The notes beneath the pieces are model-generated. The model did not search any database, was not told the origin of the DNA, and saw nothing but the letters and a program-made list of their open reading frames with translations. Position numbers and translations under genes: made by a program. Shown one piece after another: positions 57,960 to 64,000 of a DNA stretch of 64,000 nt (its first letter is position 1; each line of letters opens with the position of its first letter). Source of the stretch: Forficula auricularia (Eukaryota > Arthropoda > Insecta > Dermaptera > Forficulidae); the NCBI GenBank assembly GCA_024734495.1, contig JALMQS010000068.1, positions 744,001-808,000 of the forward strand. Reading direction: 5' to 3'.

Positions 57960-59380
57960 CTCACTTTTGAGACATGAAATGCTCTTATCCTTTCATCTTG
58001 ACAATATTGTGTAGGTACATGGGTAGTATTTTTGGATTAAATAATAAAATCCCTCTGCGGAGCGAATACGTTATTATCACCCCCAATTCAACTAGAGTGA
58101 TCCTGTCATGTTTTTTTGTTAAAATTTTGGATAGTAAAGGATATAAAACATTCGATCACGAATACCAAATTTACATTTTTAATGTTTTTTGAAAGTTATG
58201 CATTTTTTCATTTCCATGATTTTGTTGTCTTCACTTTCTTTACTATTCAGTTTTGTTCGTTTAGAACATCTGTTTGCATATCTTTATTTATATCAATATA
58301 TTTTTAGTTGATGTTCATTTTTCTATCAATTTATTACAGACAGAAGGGATTTCGTCAAGGTGTTTATTTCTTTGCCAATTTCCGTAAATATGTTATCTTT
58401 TTTATCGATGTATATATGTGGATGCCTGCATTCTCTATTTCCGCTACAAATTTAGTATCCAATAATAATTAGAATAATAAAATAAAACGAAAACTGGTTT
58501 CGGTCTTTTATCCTTTGAGGTGTTTTCACCCGGTGTTGATGTCAAAATTGGTAAATTTCGTTCAGGTGTTTTACTTAGCATACGCCAACAACTCTGCAAC
58601 CCAACATACATTACCTATGCTAATCATTTCCATTCTAAATTATAATTATTTATAATACAACATGAAATTAATTTTAGCGATGATTCAGGTCAAGTATATT
58701 TATTACACATTTATCTATTTATTATCTATTTATTTATTTATCAATTCGAAAAATTTCAATTACATTATTAGTTGAATTAATATATTTTTTTTCTAAAATT
58801 AATACAAAATCGACTACGACACTGCACTGTCTTTGAACCACGCATGCGTATTTTGATTTTTCCTATCTAGAAAATAAAGTGCGCATGCGTGTTCACCCAA
58901 TCCTAAGTTGAATTAAAATTTTTTTTAGTTTATTCATGCTAATCAGATGAAGTATTGTAATTTTAATTATGCATTGGGCTACTAGGTTTACTATTGTACT
59001 TTAAAAATTCAGACATTCAATTCAAATTTCAAATGAGTGAATTAAAATGATAGCCATGAGACTCTTAATTGGATTCGAACACATTTTCTGTTTTAATTGA
59101 TCAGCAAACTTACCTCATCCATTTTATTTAGAAAATTCATTGAGCCATAAACTATGAGTTTTAGAAAATTTAAGAAAATTTAAGAATTTAGTTATCAAAA
59201 ACTTGTTTATTTCTAATTTAATAAACTCTCACTTTTATAATATTATTTTAAATTAAGCAGTTCATAATTATAGATTGTTTTCTACAATAGTTCTAAATCG
59301 CATATACAGTTTCTTTAATCAAATACTTAAAAAAAATAACACTGGACATGATAAGTCGAAACTTTTAAAAAATCTTGGAA
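57960..59380. other. AT-rich intronic DNA with possible retroelement fossils
   Basis: A segment near 58490-58560 (CGAAAACTGGTTTCGGTC, CTTTGAGGTGTTTTCACCC) looks like a degraded retroelement end. A small GCATGCG-type inverted repeat lies at 58815-58900. No gene. Confidence 0.4.
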
Positions 59381-59385
59381 AAACT

Positions 59386-59543
59386 CGGGGGGGGGACCAC
59401 GACCTAATATCGTGTACATCTACTTCCACTTCCACTTTCATTTCCAAGTAGAAGACAATAGATGAAGGGGCATTATCTAATGAATTCCACATAATTACAA
59501 AGACGTGTACCTACACATAATCCCAATCGCGGTTCACCCGTCG
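59386..59543. mobile_element. CGAGGGG-TIR element, copy 3
   Basis: Ends CGGGGGGGGACCACGACC and (reverse-complemented) CGACGGGTGAACCGCGATT. The interior (TTCCACTTCCACTTTCATTT, AGAAGACAATAGAT) matches copy 1. Exact 8-bp duplication GAAAAACT (59378-59385 and 59544-59551). Confidence 0.88.
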
Positions 59544-59889
59544 GAAAAACTATAAATATAACCATACTTATTGACACATTGTTTAATTTTTGTTTTTTCT
59601 TTTCTAGGTAAGTTCATCACAACTTTATTATTATCGACTTTATCTTTTGCTTATGATGCTTTATATGTGAGTACACAATTTTTAACAACAAATAGTTTTT
59701 TAAGGAATAACTTATTATATTAAGTCATACAATTTTTAACGTATCTATCACACACAAAAACTACTGATAAATTTTTAAAAAAATATAATATCTGTAAGAT
59801 TCTTTAACTACTTACAATCGTATATTAGAATTATATTAATTATGGGATTTTTTTTAATACTTTGAAGTAACGATTAAAAATAAAATTAT

Positions 59890-60395
59890 AATTATGGTAA
59901 AATCAAGATTAAAGTTGTCATGTCTACTATGGGGTACATAATGCATCCTTGGAAAGGGTCCAGCATAAATTTTTGAGGATGGTTAATTATAAACTAGGCA
60001 TAAGTATAGATAATTTGAATTATGACTATCTAAAATTCCATCTAGGCTAAATTTTAGAATCTCATCACATAGCATGAGATCCCGAGATATGTTTGTAGTT
60101 CCACATCACTCGACTAACTTCTGTAAAACCAACGCCATTGACAGAATTCAAACACTAGCAAATAAACACTCGACCAATCTTGACCTTTCCAGCAAAACTC
60201 CTCACCAACTTAAAAAAAATCATCTTAAAACCATCAGCCACATTGTAGAAACTACAACACTTCAGTATAATAAGTTTTTTTTCCCTGATACCTACTTCTT
60301 ATCTTATTATATCCATATTGTTTTAATATTGTATCCTGTATACACCTTGTCCGTAAAACTAGCTAAACCAGCTAAATAAATAAATAAATAAATAA
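59890..60395 (+). pseudogene. LINE reverse-transcriptase C-terminal end with AAAT tail
   Basis: Near 59930 one frame encodes YGVHNASLERVQHKFLRMVN, then YKLGISIDNLNYDYLKFHLG. After stops and a frame change, 60074 onwards gives FVVPHHSTNFCKTNAIDRIQ, the usual end of Jockey/CR1-like ORF2 proteins. It ends in (AAAT)n at 60374-60396, a typical LINE tail. The region is inactivated. Confidence 0.72.
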
Positions 60396-60769
60396 AATGT
60401 CTACAATTTCCTCTAATAATTGTAACATTATTAAAACTCTATTCAATTTAGAACAATTTTTAGAACCATTGGCTTTGCCCCTCATCATCAAAATCTGTTT
60501 CTCTTTCTTTCTACTGTGAGAGCTAATTTTGACTCACAGGTCTTGCAAACTTTTTCAATCCCTATTATTAAAAATACAGAAAAAAATTCTGATTCAGAAT
60601 CCAAATAACGATTTCAATCAGTCCGTTTTACTATAGTGACGTTTCGAAAGTCAACATTTTGCGGTTGGATCGCGTGATCTTTAACTAATTACATGTTAGC
60701 ACCCTCTCTCTTTCTTTTCCTCCCTCTAAAAAACTGGCGTTAGGTTCTCTTCAAATGTTTCCGCTATAC

Positions 60770-61610
60770 ATTTTTTACATTTATTAATTAAATTGAAAAA
60801 AGAAAATTAAAATTAATAAGAAGGAAAAATATTTTAATCCTTCAAACACATTCAAAGTTTCTTTCGATTTCAAACTTTTTTTTTATTAATTAAGATCTAA
60901 ATCGAAAAAATCACTCTGCATATTTAAGGCAATTCATCATCACAAATTTATAGGGCGAGAAAAAATAATAATTTTGTTAGGTTATGTACTTACTTCCTTT
61001 TTACTTTTCAGTCACCCTCTCTGGCTTTCTAAATCTACTTAAAAATATGTTTCACGTTCTCGCTAATCAAAAGTACATATTTTAATTCATTTAAATTGAA
61101 ATTAAGATCAATAGGTGAGATTTTTTTACAGTTATTAATTAAATTGAAAAAAAATAATAAATATAAAAATTTTCAACCCTTCATAAACACATTCACGATT
61201 TCTTTCGGTTTGAGAGCTGTTTTTAATTAACTACGATCTTAATCAATGAAATCATTCTTCATCACAGATTTACAAAGTCAGTAAAAATAATATTTTTATT
61301 CTTACGTTTTATTTTCCCGTCACCAAATATACTAATAAATCTACTTGCAAAATATGTTTTATGTTCTCTCTTATCTGAAATTCCAATTTAAATTTAATCT
61401 CTTCGAAATTAAGATCAATAGCTGAGATTTTTTTTACATTTATTAATTAAATTGAATATTGAAAGAAGGGAGATTTTCAACCCCTTATACACATTCACGA
61501 GTTTTTTAATTTAATTTTTATTTCATTTTTTTAAATTTATTAATTAAGATCTAAACCGACTCAATTTTCTAGGCGATTTATCATCATAATTGATTTATAT
61601 ATAAAGAAAA
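60770..61610. repeat. Decayed tandem array, about 320-350 bp unit, nearly three units
   Basis: Units near 60775, 61130 and 61440 each begin TTATTAATTAAATTGAA. They run through TTTTCAACCC, ACACATTCACGA, AATTAAGATCTAAA, CATCATCACA and (first two) AAAATATGTTT and GAAATTAAGATCAATAG. A further piece of the unit is at 62690-62780 (CTCGCTAATCAAAAGTAC, GAAATTAAGATCGATAAGTG). Confidence 0.65.
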
Positions 61611-61650
61611 ATAAATAGTATTTGTATTAAGTTTGTTGTTTCCCGGATCC

Positions 61651-61955
61651 AGAACGGTATCCTGAATGTGGAGTGCTGGGCAAAGCTCAGGGTAGATGGC
61701 GCCACCGAAATAGGGGAAGAGTCATTTGAAAAAAGATTAGATAAATATAACTACGGTTGACTGAAAAATTACAATAATATTTACTTAAATTAAATTTATT
61801 TATTATTTATATCAATTTATATATATATTTATTTTTATTCTTTTAATCAGTTTTTGAAATATTTCAAACAAGCGAGGCAAATTACTCCTAATTTCGGTGG
61901 AGCTTCTAGTGGCAAAAGTTTGCAGCGGCACTCCATATACCTTTCCATATCTAAG
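61651..61955. mobile_element. TIR element interrupting the 320-bp array
   Basis: Left GTGGAGTGCTGGGCAAA...GCCACCGAAAT matches, in inverted orientation, the right ATTTCGGTGGAGC...TTTGCAGCGGCACTCCATAT. The centre is AT-rich and non-coding. Family unknown. Confidence 0.55.
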
Positions 61956-62025
61956 TATCTTCTCCTAAATCTTACCGGCTCTCTTTATAGATTTTAAAAA
62001 CAAATTTTGAAAAATATTATAATTT

Positions 62026-62560
62026 CGAATGTTTTAAGGCTCCCATTACTTACAGAGATAGAGACGTTTAAAGATTTTAAAGACAAAAAATATTTTTTCG
62101 GAAATTTTTTAAAAATATTATAAATTCGATTGGCTCTCAGACCATTATTTACGAAGATAGAGACATTTAAAGATTTTAAAAGACAAAAAAATATTTTTTC
62201 GGAAATTTTTTAAAAATATTATGAATTCGATTGGCTCTCAGACCATTATTTACGAAGATAGAGACATTTAAAGATTTTAAAAGACAAAAAAAATATTTTT
62301 CGGAAATTTTTTAAAAATATTATAAAATTCGATTCGCTCTCAGACCATTATTTACGAATATAGAGACATTTAAAGATTTTGAAAGACAAATTTTTTTTCT
62401 GAAATTTTTTAAAAATATTATAAATTCGAATGTTTTAAGGCTCTCAGACCATTATTTACCGAGATAGAGACATTAAAAAATTTTAAAGACATTTTTTTTT
62501 CGGAAATTTTTTTAAAAATATTATAAATTCGATTGTATTAAGGCTCTCAGACCATTACAA
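62026..62560. repeat. Tandem array of about 100-bp units, five copies
   Basis: AGATAGAGACATTTAAAGAT recurs at about 62055, 62155, 62255, 62357 and 62462. Each is followed by AAAGACA, TTCGGAAATTTTTTAAAAAT, AAATTCGATT and GGCTCTCAGACCATTATTTA. Well conserved, satellite-like. Confidence 0.92.
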
Positions 62561-62779
62561 CAACAACAAACACAATAAAATCAATCAAGTAGGACTCAAT
62601 CTTCATACTATACTACTGCAGTTTACTTCTCTGACATGTCGCAAAAACCATTTGTTCACCCCTATTTTCCTAAATCTATAACTATACTCAAGATATACTT
62701 AATATTCTCGCTAATCAAAAGTACCAACATCTTTTAATTTGCCTTAATCGAAATTAAGATCGATAAGTGAGATTTTTTT

Positions 62780-62900
62780 CTTAAAATGGCAAATGGGCGG
62801 TGATGGCTGGCGGCCAAAACGCCCGTCCCGCTTTTTATTTCTTCTTTTTCTTTTCAAGATGCTTATCACGACATCACTTCCATCTCACTCCCTCTTCTTT
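62780..62900. promoter_or_regulatory. Candidate enhancer island 20 (intron 2)
   Basis: Complex block with GGCAAATGGGCGGTGATGGC and CGCCCGTCCCGC; composition only. Confidence 0.25.
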
Positions 62901-63163
62901 CTCAATCTGCCCTTTCTCTTACACATTTTAAATGCCATAAAAAATTCGTGGAAGAAAACCGCTTAAAGAAACATACGTTTTAAAACTGACAAAAGCTCAG
63001 TTTGAAGATTGACTGCTGAGATTTAATTTTAACGATTAGATAGTGAGTGAGATGGAAAATTGAGGGGAGGTTTTAGTAGTGGGGGAGAGAATGCAGTAGA
63101 CTTATCATATTAGAAAGTGATTTTTAAGCCCTCAAAAAGAAAATAATATATATATTATATATT

Positions 63164-64000
63164 TACTTTACCAAACAGGGTATGGTCAAGTATTGTAATC
63201 GTGGATGAAAAAAGTGGTTTTTTTCATTCTTTTTTTCTAAATATATCAAAAACGTCTGAAAATATTTTGATTAAAAAAATTGATCGAAACTATGGCATTT
63301 CGCTCTACAAAAAAGCCCTAATAAGTGAACATCGAAAAAATTATATTTTTTGAGATAATAATTGTTTTGTCAAAATGTCTGTTAGTTAGTTAGTCTGGTT
63401 GTCTGTTAGTCTGTGCGTTACCAAATTTTTGTGGACGAGCTATCTCAAAAACTAGTGTGAATATCGAAACCAAATTTCACACGTAGTTTTGGTGCATTGA
63501 GATTAAGAGCTGACTAGGCTTTGGTGCATATCGACCCAAAATTAAGGGTGTGGAGGGGGGGGGTTAAAAATTAAAAAACTAGGCCGTTTGAGCAAACTCA
63601 ACCAAATTATGTATATATAATCACTGGACCCCCAGAAGTCTAAAAATGCAAAAAACTATCCGCCCAAAATGGGGGAGGGGGTCAACAAATGAAAATCTTG
63701 CCCATTTACCAAACTCAACCAAATTTTGTATTCATAATCAGTGGGACCCCCGAAGTCTAAAAATGCAAAAACTAACCGCCCAAAATGGAGAGAGGGGGTG
63801 GTACGGTCAAAAAATGAAAATCTTGCCCATTTACCAAACTCAACCAAATTTTGTATACATAATCAGTGGGAGACCCCACAAGTATAAAAATGCAAAAACT
63901 AACCCCCCCCCCTACATGATTATAAATAATTTTAGGTGCCAGGTTGTATGGTAAAGTCAAGTGGATGACCACATCAGAACACGTCAGTTTATTTTTTTAT
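63164..64000. mobile_element. Dispersed repeat family R2, copy 2 (expanded; runs to the window edge)
   Basis: Same start (CTTTACCAAACAGGGTATGG) and end (TTGTATGGTAAAGTCAAGTG, ACATCAGAACACGTCAG) as 50575-51165. The module with CATTTACCAAACTCAACC and ATAATCAGTGGGA occurs three times here against one there. Open frames of 63-102 codons on both strands derive from the repeat. Confidence 0.75.

Larger units (their letters stand above)
19283..64000 (+). other. Intron 2 of the T-box gene, 5' part (continues past the window)
   Basis: Begins GTGAGT, phase 2. I looked for an exon starting with the expected Arg-Met-Phe-Pro coding pattern by checking ATGTT contexts on the + strand and found no fit. The intron is therefore at least 44.7 kb, or the next exon is too divergent for me to see. 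It is filled with transposon remnants, tandem arrays and scattered complex GC-richer islands. Confidence 0.6.

Noticed and set aside
58490..58560. Hammerhead-like sequence (ACCGAAACCAG on the - strand)
   Set aside because: CCGAAAC is present but CTGANGA is not; too degraded to support.
60480..60520. Another hammerhead core (TGATGATGAGGGGCAAAGCC on the - strand)
   Set aside because: GATGA and a GGGGC/GCC stem are present but no GAAA follows and helix I is absent.
62026..62560. CRISPR-like regular array
   Set aside because: The period is about 100 bp with no distinct short repeats and unique spacers, and the genome is eukaryotic; it is an ordinary tandem satellite.
63646..63972. Open frames of 63-102 codons near the window end
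   Set aside because: They follow the tandem module of repeat R2 and exist on both strands.

Overview
The window is eukaryotic nuclear DNA: very AT-rich, intron-dominated and dense with decayed transposons. It contains the 5' part of one developmental regulatory gene. Exon 1 (2025-2208) and exon 2 (18865-19282), both on the + strand, join in frame (donor AG/GTAAAT, acceptor TTTCAG/AG) into 200 codons plus two bases. The product is the N-terminus of a T-box transcription factor of the Tbx20 class (arthropod midline/H15). It has an eh1-like FSIAAIM motif, an acidic/serine-rich linker and the start of the T-box (ETKELWDKF...GTEMIITKTG). The protein match, AT-richness and short TAGGTACCTA-type words suggest an arthropod, probably an insect. 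I cannot name the species.

Layout: 1-1640 is upstream DNA. 1640-2024 is a GC-rich promoter and 5'UTR with GC boxes, an inverted CCAAT and initiator-like TCAGT. 2209-18864 is intron 1 (16.7 kb). From 19283 to the window end is intron 2 (at least 44.7 kb). I found no exon carrying the next T-box segment, so the rest of the DNA-binding domain must lie beyond the window. I found no other protein-coding gene, tRNA, rRNA or CRISPR array.

The introns hold two kinds of material. The first is a series of GC-richer, complex, unique-looking islands of 150-400 bp (for example near 8.5, 12.0, 14.9, 22.6, 30.6, 32.7, 33.2, 37.0, 38.4, 49.5, 54.7 and 55.5 kb). They stand out from the AT-rich background and are reasonable enhancer candidates for a developmental gene with giant introns. 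This is inference from composition and motifs only. The second is mobile and repetitive DNA: two hAT-type elements with exact 8-bp target duplications, a pogo-like TIR element flanked by TA, a Harbinger-like MITE, a three-copy CGAGGGG-TIR family with 7-8-bp duplications, tRNA-derived SINEs, LINE 3' ends, long foldbacks, and several minisatellites and tandem arrays.

The most interesting signal is a set of foldback elements (4.4, 7.1, 11.2, 22.0 and 46.5-47.5 kb) whose arms carry a hammerhead-ribozyme-like core: CTGANGA, a helix II of differing sequence but preserved pairing, GAAA, then a UH cleavage position, enclosed by a paired helix I. Covariation of helices I and II among unrelated copies argues for real RNA structure. 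All copies have one extra base between CTGANGA and helix II, so activity is uncertain. Such motifs are known from Penelope-like elements and retrozymes; the inverted pairing within small non-coding elements deserves follow-up.
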